Source of the DNA: Planctomycetota bacterium
Lineage (GTDB): Bacteria; Planctomycetota; UBA8742; UBA2392
DNA: 33,505 bases
NCBI GenBank assembly: GCA_022071975.1
Contig: JAJVIO010000033.1
Location: forward strand, 1-33,505
Reading direction: 5' to 3'
Shown: piece after piece, positions 15,717 through 22,950 of the stretch
Position numbering within the stretch: position 1 is the first letter of the stretch
How the letters are laid out: every line of letters begins with the position of its first letter
Translations under genes and position numbers: made by a program
The notes under the pieces: generated by a model
Told to the model about the DNA's origin: nothing
The model's input: only the letters and a program-made list of their open reading frames with translations
Databases searched by the model: none

Positions 15717-18350
15717 TTAGCGCAGCAGTCCTGCCGAGCTGGTGGGGGCGCGGAAGGCGGCCGAGATGCTGAGATAAAACCCCACGTCGCCGTCCACCGC
15801 GTCGCGCACGAACACAAAGCCGAGGTCGAAGGCCTCCAGCACGCGGCGGGTCAGTTCGATGCGGGTGTCGCGGAACTTGCCTTGCTGCAGGTCGTACTCC
15901 TGCTTCACGCCGATGCGATAGAGCTCGGACACCGTTAGGTCGGCCTGGATGCCCACCACCTGGTGCTGCCCTTTGAGCAGCCGGTAGTAGATGCTGGCCT
16001 GGCCGAAATTCAATACGTCGAAGCGGAAGCTGCCAGAGGCGCGGTTGACGTTGCCGGTGAAGGTGTCGATGAACATGTTACCCGCGATCGCGAAGCCGGG
16101 GGCCGGGCGCCAAACCGCGGCGAGTTCCAGGTCGCTGAAGTTGCGGTCGCCGTTGTCGCGGCGCCGGTTGGGGTAGTAGGCCATCTCGGCCATCAGCTCG
16201 AAGTAATCGACGGTGCGGCGCTCGTCGCCCCAGCCCTGGCGGGTCTGCAGCCGCTCCCGGAAGCCGAAGCGCAGCTCATGGAACTCGTCCAGCGTATCCA
16301 CGGTGTCCAGCGGCACGAAGCTGCGGCCGGGGATGTCATCCAGGCTGTTGTAAACCACGTTGGTGTAGCGCAGGAACGGCACGAACACGTGGCGCAGCCC
16401 GTCGATGGCAAGGCCGGGAACCTTCACGTCGCCGAAGGTGCCGGTGAAGAAGGTCTGCAGGTTGACGCCGAAGAAGGGCAGGAAGCGGTACAAAATGCCG
16501 CTCACGTGCTCATCCCCCGGGCGCATGCCGGGGAAAGTGCCGTCGCTGCTCAGGAACGGGCGTGAGCTGTCTTCGTCAAACTTCAGGTGCGTGGTGGCCA
16601 GTGTGACGCGGGTGCCGAGGAAGGGATCGAGCGCCAGAGGTCCGAGCTCGAATGGCAGGTTGAACCACGAAGTGCTGTCGGCGCGGATGGTGGCGATCTC
16701 TTCTCGCGGGTCGCCGTCGCCGGGCCGGAAGCGCAGCACGCTGGCGTCGGTGTGGCTCGAGAACTGCAGGCCGAAGTCGCCGATCATGACTCTTGACGTG
16801 TCAAAGCCGAGCCGCGGCAGATACTCGGTGCGGCTCTGCCAGGGGTGCACCTTGGGCTCGACCAGCAGGTAGAAGTTCAGGTTCTCGTAGCGTTTGGTCA
16901 GCTGGATGAAGCTGTTTTCCGGCTCATTGTTGTCGTATTCGGGCTCATAGAATTCGCGGCGGAAGTTGCGGTCGCTCGAGTAGTTCAGCAGGTGGTCGAA
17001 CTGCCAGCCATCGCCGAAGTTCTGCGAGTACGCACCGTAGAAGCGGCCGCGGCTGTGCTTTTCAACGGGGTACCAGCCCAGGTCCTCGGCGCGGCTGCGC
17101 TTGTCGCCGGGGTCGTTGATATACAGGCTGCGCACGCTGGCGGCCCCGAAGTTGCGAAACGCGCTGACGCCTCCCCAATCCAGGTTCACGCCGAGGCCCA
17201 GGCCGCGGCGGCTGAAGTAGTCGATCTGCGGGCCGATCTGCAGCGGGTTGAACGGCGGCTCGGGGTCGGCAAAGAAGTCGTAGGTCGCGATCGCGTCAAT
17301 GTAGGTGCGGAACGCGAATCCGAAACGGCTGTTGGTAATGAACTCAAGCTGGCGGATCGGGAACTGGCTGTCGATGTCGTACGCATAGTCATCCACCGGC
17401 AGCGTCAGCAGCGGGTAGTCCAGGATGCGCACCCCCGGCCTCGTCATGTAGATGGTCTGGCGCACGCTGGTCAGGCGGATGGTGAGGCTTTCGGCATACA
17501 GCGAGTAGGAAGCCACAGCCAGCGAGCTTGAGCTCACGCTGCCTTCCTCAAGCTCGATCTCCTGCAAACCTTCACTCAGGCTTACGATGCGCAGCTCCTG
17601 CGCGCGCGCGAAGAGGCGCAAGCCTTGTTCCTGGGGCAGCGACTTCTGCCGCCCCGCCGGCGACGGAATCGCATCTTCTGACGGCGCCGCGCCAACGGAT
17701 TCGTCGCGCGTGCCCCCGGACGCGGCATCGCCCGCGGCGCCCACGCCGATCCCGGTCTTGAGCGGCACGCCGCCGGGCGAATCAATCGCTTCCTCTGCTG
17801 AGGAGTGAACACGTGCGTTGCTGATGCGGCCGCGCAGGTTGAGTTCTTCGCGTGTGTCGGCGTTGCCCTTGGCGTCGTAGGTGACGATCTTGCTGCGCGT
17901 GAAATCAAGGAACACGCGGTCGGCACGCACCGTGATGTAGGTGGCGCCAACCGAGTATTTCATCCAGATGTTGCCTTCGCCGTAGAACTGCAGGTTTTTG
18001 ACGCCCTTGGTCATGGCGAGGAATGGGTCGTTCTCGACCTCCGCATCGGCCGTGCCGTCCGGCGGCTCGAACCAGACCAGCGCGCGGTCAGAGAACAGCA
18101 GCAACCGGCGCTCCTTGGTGGGATCGCCGCCGGCTTCGCGGTAGTGCATGCGCACGGCGTAGGGAAGCGCCACGACGAAGGGGCCGGTGTCGCCTTCGCG
18201 CCACCACTCAGAGAAGGTGTCCTGGCCTTCTTCGACGACGAAGCTGATTTCGACCTCGCCGGCGGAGGGTTTCGGGTCCTGCGCAAGCAGGCCCGCGCCC
18301 AGCAAAGCGGGAAGAAGCAGCAACAGCAGAATGTGGCGCGTTTGCGTCAT
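15717..18350 (-). CDS. lptD: LptD/OstA-like outer-membrane beta-barrel protein
   Basis: An 877-residue exported protein with a signal peptide (HILLLLLLPALLGAGLLAQ). Residues ~110-300 resemble the OstA/LptD N-terminal domain: VKNLQFYGEGNIWMKY, ITVRADRVFLDF and SLYAESLTIRL alternate in short beta strands. The remaining ~550 residues read as amphipathic strands with aromatic belts (ENLNFYLLVEPKV, VGIQADLTVSELYRIGVKQE), as in an outer-membrane barrel. LptD inserts lipopolysaccharide into the outer leaflet with LptE. Length fits (E. coli LptD is ~780). Paired cysteines typical of E. coli LptD are not seen. A Ser/Gly/Pro-rich segment at ~190-235 looks like a linker. Identity is by architecture, so a related barrel is possible. 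Confidence 0.72.
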   Translation of the reverse strand: MTQTRHILLLLLLPALLGAGLLAQDPKPSAGEVEISFVVEEGQDTFSEWWREGDTGPFVVALPYAVRMHYREAGGDPTKERRLLLFSDRALVWFEPPDGTADAEVENDPFLAMTKGVKNLQFYGEGNIWMKYSVGATYITVRADRVFLDFTRSKIVTYDAKGNADTREELNLRGRISNARVHSSAEEAIDSPGGVPLKTGIGVGAAGDAASGGTRDESVGAAPSEDAIPSPAGRQKSLPQEQGLRLFARAQELRIVSLSEGLQEIELEEGSVSSSSLAVASYSLYAESLTIRLTSVRQTIYMTRPGVRILDYPLLTLPVDDYAYDIDSQFPIRQLEFITNSRFGFAFRTYIDAIATYDFFADPEPPFNPLQIGPQIDYFSRRGLGLGVNLDWGGVSAFRNFGAASVRSLYINDPGDKRSRAEDLGWYPVEKHSRGRFYGAYSQNFGDGWQFDHLLNYSSDRNFRREFYEPEYDNNEPENSFIQLTKRYENLNFYLLVEPKVHPWQSRTEYLPRLGFDTSRVMIGDFGLQFSSHTDASVLRFRPGDGDPREEIATIRADSTSWFNLPFELGPLALDPFLGTRVTLATTHLKFDEDSSRPFLSSDGTFPGMRPGDEHVSGILYRFLPFFGVNLQTFFTGTFGDVKVPGLAIDGLRHVFVPFLRYTNVVYNSLDDIPGRSFVPLDTVDTLDEFHELRFGFRERLQTRQGWGDERRTVDYFELMAEMAYYPNRRRDNGDRNFSDLELAAVWRPAPGFAIAGNMFIDTFTGNVNRASGSFRFDVLNFGQASIYYRLLKGQHQVVGIQADLTVSELYRIGVKQEYDLQQGKFRDTRIELTRRVLEAFDLGFVFVRDAVDGDVGFYLSISAAFRAPTSSAGLLR

Positions 18351-18415
18351 CCGGGCCCGAAAGAGGGGGCCGCCACCCTACTAGAACGCGGTGGTGGGTG
18401 GCCAGTGGTCAGTGG

Positions 18416-18523
18416 TCGGAGGCCAGAGGCCAGGGAAAGACGAACGCCCCCTCTGACCACGCCCATAGTGAGGTTCCCGGAACTCTGTCCCCCAACCTCT
18501 GACCTCTGACCTCTGACCTCTGA
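18416..18523. repeat. GGCCAGAGGCCAG / CTCTGACCTCTGACC dispersed repeat, copy 1
   Basis: This gap element starts with TCGGAGGCCAGAGGCCAG and continues to GGGAAA (18416-18438). It ends with four tandem CTCTGAC units (18497-18523), which can pair with the left side through G-T wobbles. The left 23 bases are identical to 24375-24397. It lies between the holB stop and the LptD-like start on the same strand. Confidence 0.85.
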
Positions 18524-18524
18524 A

Positions 18525-19511
18525 TCAGCTCGGCCAGTTCAGCGCGATTGCGTCGCAGCACAACTTCAGGTTCACGTTGCCGTCGAGCGCTTCCCGCAGG
18601 TCATCCAGCCTGTGCAGCGACGCCACCAGCCGGTCAGCGCTGTGCGCCTCATGCTGCACAGCGCGGGTCAGGGGCTTCAGGTCAGCGCAGTGCAGACTGG
18701 CCAGCATGCGGTCGCGCAGGGCGGCGCTGAGAAGTGCGATGATCTCGCGCAACTGTACTCGCTTGGCCTCGCTGTCGTCGCCGCCCTGCACCGCCCCAAC
18801 CAGGGTGTCGGACGCATGGAAAGGGTCGTTTCCCACGGCCTTCAGGAAGTCGCGCACGGTGTCCAGCACGCCGGTATCGGCCATGCGGCGTAGTCGGCCG
18901 GGGCTGCCCTGCGACGCGCGGATCAGCACGGCGCGCGAGTCGGGATTGACCGGCAGGCCTTCCCAGCCGCGGCTGACCTCGGCTACCAGTTCATCGCTCA
19001 GCGGCGAAAAGCGCACCGACTGGCAACGCGAAAGAATGGTGGGCAGCACCTGCGAGAGGTTCTCCGCCAGCAGCACGAACACCAGGTCGGCCGGCGGTTC
19101 CTCAAGCGTTTTCAGGAACGCGTTGGCCGAGCTGTCATTGAAGCGATCGGTGTCGGCCACGATGAACGTGCGCACGCCGGGCTCAAGGCGTTTTTTGGCG
19201 GCTTCGTCCACGATCTCGCGCACCAGCTCAACGGGGAATGCGGTCTTGTCCTCGGGCTTGGACCAGCTTCTAACGCTGGGGTGTACGCCCCTTGCGATCC
19301 GCGTGCATTCGTTACAGCTGCCACAGGACCAGTTATCTACCGGCGCGGCGCAGCGCAAGGCGGCCGCGAACTCCAGCGCCATTGCGGACTTGCCGATGCC
19401 GTCAGGCCCGATGAACAGGTAGCCGCCGTTGGCCTTGCGGGAGGCGATCACGTGCTTGAGCCAGGTGCGAACCTGGTCATGGCCTCTGGGTCGAAACAGG
19501 GCGTCGGTCAT
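18525..19511 (-). CDS. holB: DNA polymerase III subunit delta' (clamp-loader)
   Basis: The 328-residue product is a clamp-loader subunit that helps place the sliding clamp on DNA. An AAA+-type N-terminal domain has LFIGPDGIGKSAMALEFA (Lys41). The zinc-module cysteines Cys54, Cys63, Cys66 and Cys69 (CGSCNECTRI) are in place. DRFNDSSANAFLKTLEEPP and TILSRCQSVRF (SRC motif) match delta'/DnaX-type proteins. Length is close to E. coli HolB (334). The start is ATG, facing away from atpG. No tmk gene precedes it, unlike in many genomes. Confidence 0.93.
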   Translation of the reverse strand: MTDALFRPRGHDQVRTWLKHVIASRKANGGYLFIGPDGIGKSAMALEFAAALRCAAPVDNWSCGSCNECTRIARGVHPSVRSWSKPEDKTAFPVELVREIVDEAAKKRLEPGVRTFIVADTDRFNDSSANAFLKTLEEPPADLVFVLLAENLSQVLPTILSRCQSVRFSPLSDELVAEVSRGWEGLPVNPDSRAVLIRASQGSPGRLRRMADTGVLDTVRDFLKAVGNDPFHASDTLVGAVQGGDDSEAKRVQLREIIALLSAALRDRMLASLHCADLKPLTRAVQHEAHSADRLVASLHRLDDLREALDGNVNLKLCCDAIALNWPS

Positions 19512-19650
19512 GGCTTGATTGTGATTTCAGCGGTACGGATTGGAATGCCCTGTACACTGAGACAAATCCGACACTGAAACGCCGCCAAACCAAGGCTTGA
19601 CCGAGGGCTCCTTCCTTTACAGACTCGCGCGCCCTGACGCAGGAAATGCC

Positions 19651-20526
19651 ATGGCCGAATCGCCCAAAGAAATCCGCAAGCGCATCCGCTCGGTGACCTC
19701 TACCAAGAAGATCACCAAGACCATGGAACTGGTTGCTACCAGCAAGATGAAGCGCGCCCAGGATCGCGTGCAGGCGGCCGGCCCGTACACCGAGAAGCTG
19801 AACGAAATCATCAGCGCGATTGCCGCCGGCGGTGCCAACCTGGACCTGCCGCTGCTGCAGAAGCGCAGCGAAGTCAAGAAGGTCGCCCTGGTGCTGCTGA
19901 CCGCCAACCGCGGACTGTGCGGCGGCTTCAACGCGAATTTGATCAAGCTGGCGAAGCGCACTTACGCCGACCAGAAGGAACAAGGCCGCGAAGTCCAGCT
20001 CACCTGTGTGGGCAAGAAGGGCTCCGCCACGCTGCGCTTCCAGGAGTACGCGATTCACCGCACCATAGTGGACATCCCGGACAAAGCCACCTTCGTGGAC
20101 GCCCACCGCGTGGTGGACCCGCTGGTGGACGACTTCGTGAATGGCGTGGTGGACGAAGTGCTGGTGGTCTACCCGCACTGGCAGGGTATGGGCGCGCAGC
20201 CGCCGACGGTCAAGAAGCTGCTGCCCATTGAGCCGCCCGCGGCTGAAGCAGGCAGCACCGGCAAACTCGACTTCATCTTCAGCCCGCCGGCCGGCGATAT
20301 CCTGGCTGACCTGCTGCCCCGCTACGTGACGCAGACCATGTACACCATGCTGGTGATGAGCCACGCCGGTGAACAGGTGGCGCGCCGCACGGCCATGAAG
20401 AGCGCGACGGACAACGCCCAGGAAATGATCACGCACCTGACCCGCACGCTGAACCGCGCGCGCCAGGCGCAGATCACACAGGAAATCGCCGAGATCGTCG
20501 GCGGCGCTGCGGCCCTGCAGAAGTAG
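19651..20526 (+). CDS. atpG: F1 ATP synthase gamma subunit
   Basis: The 291-residue product forms the central rotor shaft of F1. The N-terminal helix IRKRIRSVTSTKKITKTMEL, then VATSKMKRAQ, and the C-terminal helix with SHAGEQVARRTAMKSATDNA and LNRARQAQITQEIAEIVGGA are the conserved coiled-coil pair. LLTANRGLCGGFNANL is also diagnostic. I chose the ATG at 19651 (AGGAA six bases ahead). An upstream in-frame start at 19597 adds an unlike leader. No other ATP synthase gene is next to it: upstream is divergent holB, downstream a strong terminator and an unrelated membrane protein. It is therefore a single-gene unit. Confidence 0.96.
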   Translation: MAESPKEIRKRIRSVTSTKKITKTMELVATSKMKRAQDRVQAAGPYTEKLNEIISAIAAGGANLDLPLLQKRSEVKKVALVLLTANRGLCGGFNANLIKLAKRTYADQKEQGREVQLTCVGKKGSATLRFQEYAIHRTIVDIPDKATFVDAHRVVDPLVDDFVNGVVDEVLVVYPHWQGMGAQPPTVKKLLPIEPPAAEAGSTGKLDFIFSPPAGDILADLLPRYVTQTMYTMLVMSHAGEQVARRTAMKSATDNAQEMITHLTRTLNRARQAQITQEIAEIVGGAAALQK

Positions 20527-20528
20527 AG

Positions 20529-20615
20529 CCCCGCCCGAAAGGGCGGGGACGCCGCGCCTGCGCGGCGAAAGAAACTCCGAAACAGAATCCCGCCGCGCAA
20601 ACGGCGGGATTTTCA
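20529..20615 (+). terminator. three consecutive hairpins after atpG, the last a Rho-independent terminator
   Basis: Hairpin 1 is CCCCGCCC-GAAA-GGGCGGGG (20529-20548), directly after the stop. Hairpin 2 is CGCCGCG-CCTG-CGCGGCG (20550-20567). Hairpin 3 is AATCCCGCCG...CGGCGGGATT (20586-20611) followed by TTCATTTT. The third has the classic stem plus T-rich tail, and the first two may protect the 3' end. Confidence 0.88.
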
Positions 20616-20672
20616 TTTTGCATTGGGCGATTGCTCAAAAGCGGGCCCGGGCGTTCGTCCGATTCAATTGTC

Positions 20673-21146
20673 ATGAAGCTCTTGTGGAACAACCGCTCAT
20701 GGATCCTGTGTGGCGCAGGCGCGTTATTCATTCTCACGGGTGGCTATGGGCTTTTCGTCCCGCGAATTCATGGGCTGAACAACTGCACCGAATTCGTTTT
20801 CTTCACATGGTTAGTGCTACTGAGTCTTTCGACGATCGCCGTAGGTGTTGGCTCTAACATGACGGTCTGGATCAAAGACGCAAGGGCCTGCGGGCTGGGT
20901 CTTATCTGGTCGGGGGGAATCCTCGCCGGCAGCGTTTTTGTCAATGCTGTACTGGAACAAGACCCCTGTTTCGCAGTGCTCAACTGGCGCGCACCATTCC
21001 TGCGTTACGATCCTGATTATGGCCGACACATCGAGAACCACGAGTGGGTCCAGTACGACGAGCAACTCGATCTGTACTACGCCGGGGGACCCGGGCAGCC
21101 AATCCCATTGGAACTGCAAGATAAATACGGGCGTTCAAGGTTCTGA
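20673..21146 (+). CDS. hypothetical small membrane protein
   Basis: From the ATG at 20673 the product has 157 residues with three likely membrane helices: WILCGAGALFILTGGYGLFV, FVFFTWLVLLSLSTIAVGVG and GLGLIWSGGILAGSVFVNAV. The C-terminal ~50 residues are soluble and acidic/aromatic (APFLRYDPDYGRHIENHEW, DEQLDLYYAGGPGQP). No family is recognised. The ribosome-binding site is weak, and the frame is open up to an alternative start at 20631. GC content appears lower than in the adjoining genes, so it could be a recent arrival. It is convergent with the methyltransferase at 21166. Confidence 0.65.
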   Translation: MKLLWNNRSWILCGAGALFILTGGYGLFVPRIHGLNNCTEFVFFTWLVLLSLSTIAVGVGSNMTVWIKDARACGLGLIWSGGILAGSVFVNAVLEQDPCFAVLNWRAPFLRYDPDYGRHIENHEWVQYDEQLDLYYAGGPGQPIPLELQDKYGRSRF

Positions 21147-21165
21147 TGCAGGGCGACTGCTGGTC

Positions 21166-21975
21166 CTACACCCACAGCGTTCTCGCGCCCAGCTTTTCGG
21201 GCTTCAGCCCTGCGGACTTGCCCAGCAGGTGCACGCGTTCGGGCAACTCGACGTCGAAGTGCCACTCGTCTGCACGGCCGCCGAGTTCATGTACGCGCTC
21301 GGACCACTCCTGCCACCAGGGCGCGATCCCGGTCGCCAGGGGCTCGAGCACCAGCAGGCGGCTGCCGCCCTTGATCTGCTTTTCCAGCTCGCGCCACAGG
21401 CGTTCGCGGTCGCGTTCATCAAGTTCGTTGACCGTGAATGCGGCCACGATTCCCAGCGGCGGTTTCGGCCAGCGGTACCTGGCGATATGGCAACGCACGA
21501 TGCCGCCGCGCACGCCCATGTCGCGAAAAGTAAAGGCGGCCTCGCGGGCGACGTCGGGGTCAAGCTCCACGCCGACCACGTTGCCGCCGCTGTGCAGCGC
21601 CCAGGCAGCACCCGCCACGCCGCTGCCGCAGCCAAGGTCGATGATTGGGGGACTGTCCCCGATTTTGGGGACTGTCCCCGTAGTCGCGCCTGCTAGATCG
21701 TCCGACGACGGGGACAGTCCCTCGGCCGGAGGCCGGGCACAGTCCCCCAACGCCTTCAACACTTCCCGCACGATCACGAAGTGCCGCGGCGCGTAGTAGC
21801 AGGCAAAGGCCGCCTGTTTGCCCCGACCTTCTAGCGCCTTGCCGCGCAGGCGCGTGCGGCGCTGCACGTAATCGCGCGTGAGCGCCTTCAATGCGCGCGC
21901 GATCTCCTGGTGGGTCAACTCGCCCATCCAGCGCTCGAACAGCTTGTCGATCCAGATGTCGAAGGGGTCGGTCAT
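21166..21975 (-). CDS. SAM-dependent methyltransferase (Rossmann fold), carrying an in-frame repeat insertion
   Basis: The 269-residue product starts at the ATG at 21975. The frame extends to 22092 but the extra part overlaps a hairpin and reads as noncoding. The SAM-binding motif I is IIDLGCGSGVAG (residues ~111-122), followed by NVVGVELDPDVA (motif II) and VAAFTVNELDERDR. This fits a class I methyltransferase. The substrate is not evident. The N-terminal 75 residues are helical (FDIWIDKLFERWMGELTHQE). Residues ~76-109 are encoded by the 106-base GGGGACTGTCCCC repeat, inserted in frame just ahead of motif I. The gene is third in a minus-strand row with a DUF4177-like gene and a cupin. Confidence 0.8.
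   Translation of the reverse strand: MTDPFDIWIDKLFERWMGELTHQEIARALKALTRDYVQRRTRLRGKALEGRGKQAAFACYYAPRHFVIVREVLKALGDCARPPAEGLSPSSDDLAGATTGTVPKIGDSPPIIDLGCGSGVAGAAWALHSGGNVVGVELDPDVAREAAFTFRDMGVRGGIVRCHIARYRWPKPPLGIVAAFTVNELDERDRERLWRELEKQIKGGSRLLVLEPLATGIAPWWQEWSERVHELGGRADEWHFDVELPERVHLLGKSAGLKPEKLGARTLWV
21645..21750. repeat. GGGGACTGTCCCC dispersed palindromic repeat, copy 2, inside the methyltransferase gene
   Basis: Outer inverted arms are TTGGGGGACTGT (21645-21656) and ACAGTCCCCCAA (21739-21750). Inside are GGGGACTGTCCCC (21667-21679), GGGGACAGTCC and a CGGCCGGAGGCCG hairpin. The design matches copy 1 at 5619-5719, including the CCCTCGGCC block. It has no stop codon in the methyltransferase frame. 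Confidence 0.9.
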
Positions 21976-21990
21976 GTGGGCACACGAAGG

Positions 21991-22034
21991 CACGAAGCCA
22001 CGAAGAAACACCTTTGTGCCTCCGTGGCTTCGTG
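21991..22034. repeat. CACGAAGCCACG hairpin between cupin and methyltransferase genes
   Basis: A perfect 12-bp inverted repeat, CACGAAGCCACG (21991-22002) and CGTGGCTTCGTG (22023-22034), with a 20-base loop that itself contains a CTTTGTGCC. It fills the 64-base gap between the cupin stop and the methyltransferase start, so it would be in the shared transcript. Confidence 0.85.
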
Positions 22035-22039
22035 TGCGA

Positions 22040-22408
22040 TTAAAGTCTGTCCAGCTCCTCCGGCTTGCGCGTCCACTGGTTGGTCGGGGCATCGCCTGTG
22101 TTCAACGTGCTTGCGGGCTCAAACAGAAGCACACTGCAAGGCGTGACCGCCACTGGCTTGTGCTCGACGCCGCAGGGGACTACGAAGAACTCGCCGGGTT
22201 GCAGCTCGATGACGCGGTCACGCAATTCGATGTTGAGGCGGCCTTCAATCACGTAAAACAGCTCGTCCTCAACCTCGTGCTTGTGCCACACGTACTCGTG
22301 CTCGAACCTGGCCAGTTTTACGAACTGGCCGTTGAGCTCCGCCACCACGGTGGGGGACCATGGCTTGGTGATTTTCGCCAGCTTCTCGGCCAGGTTGACC
22401 TTCCGCAT
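22040..22408 (-). CDS. cupin-domain protein
   Basis: A 122-residue single-domain cupin. The first motif is WHKHEVEDELFYVIEGRLNI (His-x-His, Glu, and the conserved G), and the second is PGEFFVVPCGVEHKPVA (PxGxxH). Together these give the usual metal site of three His and one Glu. Small cupins of this type include mannose-6-phosphate isomerase-like and sugar-binding enzymes. The substrate cannot be told. The start follows the upstream gene's stop by two bases, with GAGGTAG overlapping that stop as the ribosome-binding site, so it is translationally linked to the DUF4177-like gene. Confidence 0.9.
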   Translation of the reverse strand: MRKVNLAEKLAKITKPWSPTVVAELNGQFVKLARFEHEYVWHKHEVEDELFYVIEGRLNIELRDRVIELQPGEFFVVPCGVEHKPVAVTPCSVLLFEPASTLNTGDAPTNQWTRKPEELDRL

Positions 22409-22410
22409 GC

Positions 22411-22626
22411 CTACCTCAGGGCTGCGCGTTTAAGCGTCCAGAACAGCCAGTTGGCAGAGGTCGCGCAGGTGGCGACTTCCCAGCCGTCTCGGCCGAGCTC
22501 TGTCAGTAGTTGGACGACAGCGCTGTACTCGCCGCGGGCTGATTTGGTTTCGCCGCCGGGCAGATCGGCGCGCAGGGCGCCCTGGTCCCAGAGCCATTCG
22601 ACGGTGGCGTATTCGAAGCGGTTCAT
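22411..22626 (-). CDS. DUF4177-like small protein
   Basis: The 71-residue product begins MNRFEYATVEWLWDQ at the ATG at 22626, with AAGGA just ahead. The pattern FEYATVEW, then LLTELGRDGWEVATCATSAN, is that of DUF4177 (EYK-V-x-n, L-N-x-LG-x-x-GWE-V). A final strand LFWTLKRA completes a small alpha/beta fold. The function of the family is unknown. It is the first gene of the row with the cupin and methyltransferase. Confidence 0.75.
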   Translation of the reverse strand: MNRFEYATVEWLWDQGALRADLPGGETKSARGEYSAVVQLLTELGRDGWEVATCATSANWLFWTLKRAALR

Positions 22627-22935
22627 CGGATTCCTTTCGCAGCAAAGAGTTCGCAGATCATCCTGAAAGGGGGAAACTTGCGCCAGTGATTTGCGAGCAG
22701 ATACAGCCATATGCGTGCAGTGCGTTTGCGGCGGTCTTTCCCCTTTTGTGCGGGGCCACGCAAGCGCAGAAACAACTACGAATCGCCCAAGAATGCCTGA
22801 AAATGGGCCACGGAAGGAAAGTGGTCAATTTCCAGGCTGAATTTTTGAACCTGTCTACACCGGCCCCGTTGAATCAGCACGCCGTACATCGAAGGTGAGG
22901 CAGGGTGTCCGGCGACGTTCTTTCATTTCTTTACC
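22627..22935. other. intergenic region with no recognised gene
   Basis: This 309-base stretch separates the divergent DUF4177-like gene and the selenoprotein candidate, so it should hold promoters for both. I see no convincing coding frame, hairpin or riboswitch. One plus-strand frame at 22686-22898 lacks a ribosome-binding site and coding character. Confidence 0.5.
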
Positions 22936-22944
22936 AGGAGGAGG
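22936..22944 (+). promoter_or_regulatory. strong Shine-Dalgarno of the selenoprotein gene
   Basis: AGGAGGAGG lies six bases ahead of the ATG at 22951. It is the strongest ribosome-binding site in the window and supports translation from 22951, upstream of the in-frame TGA, rather than from a start after it. Confidence 0.9.
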
Positions 22945-22950
22945 TGTCAC

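Noticed and set aside
22686-22898. 70-codon plus-strand frame upstream of the selenoprotein gene
   Set aside because: No ribosome-binding site and no recognisable domain. More likely it is promoter/leader DNA.
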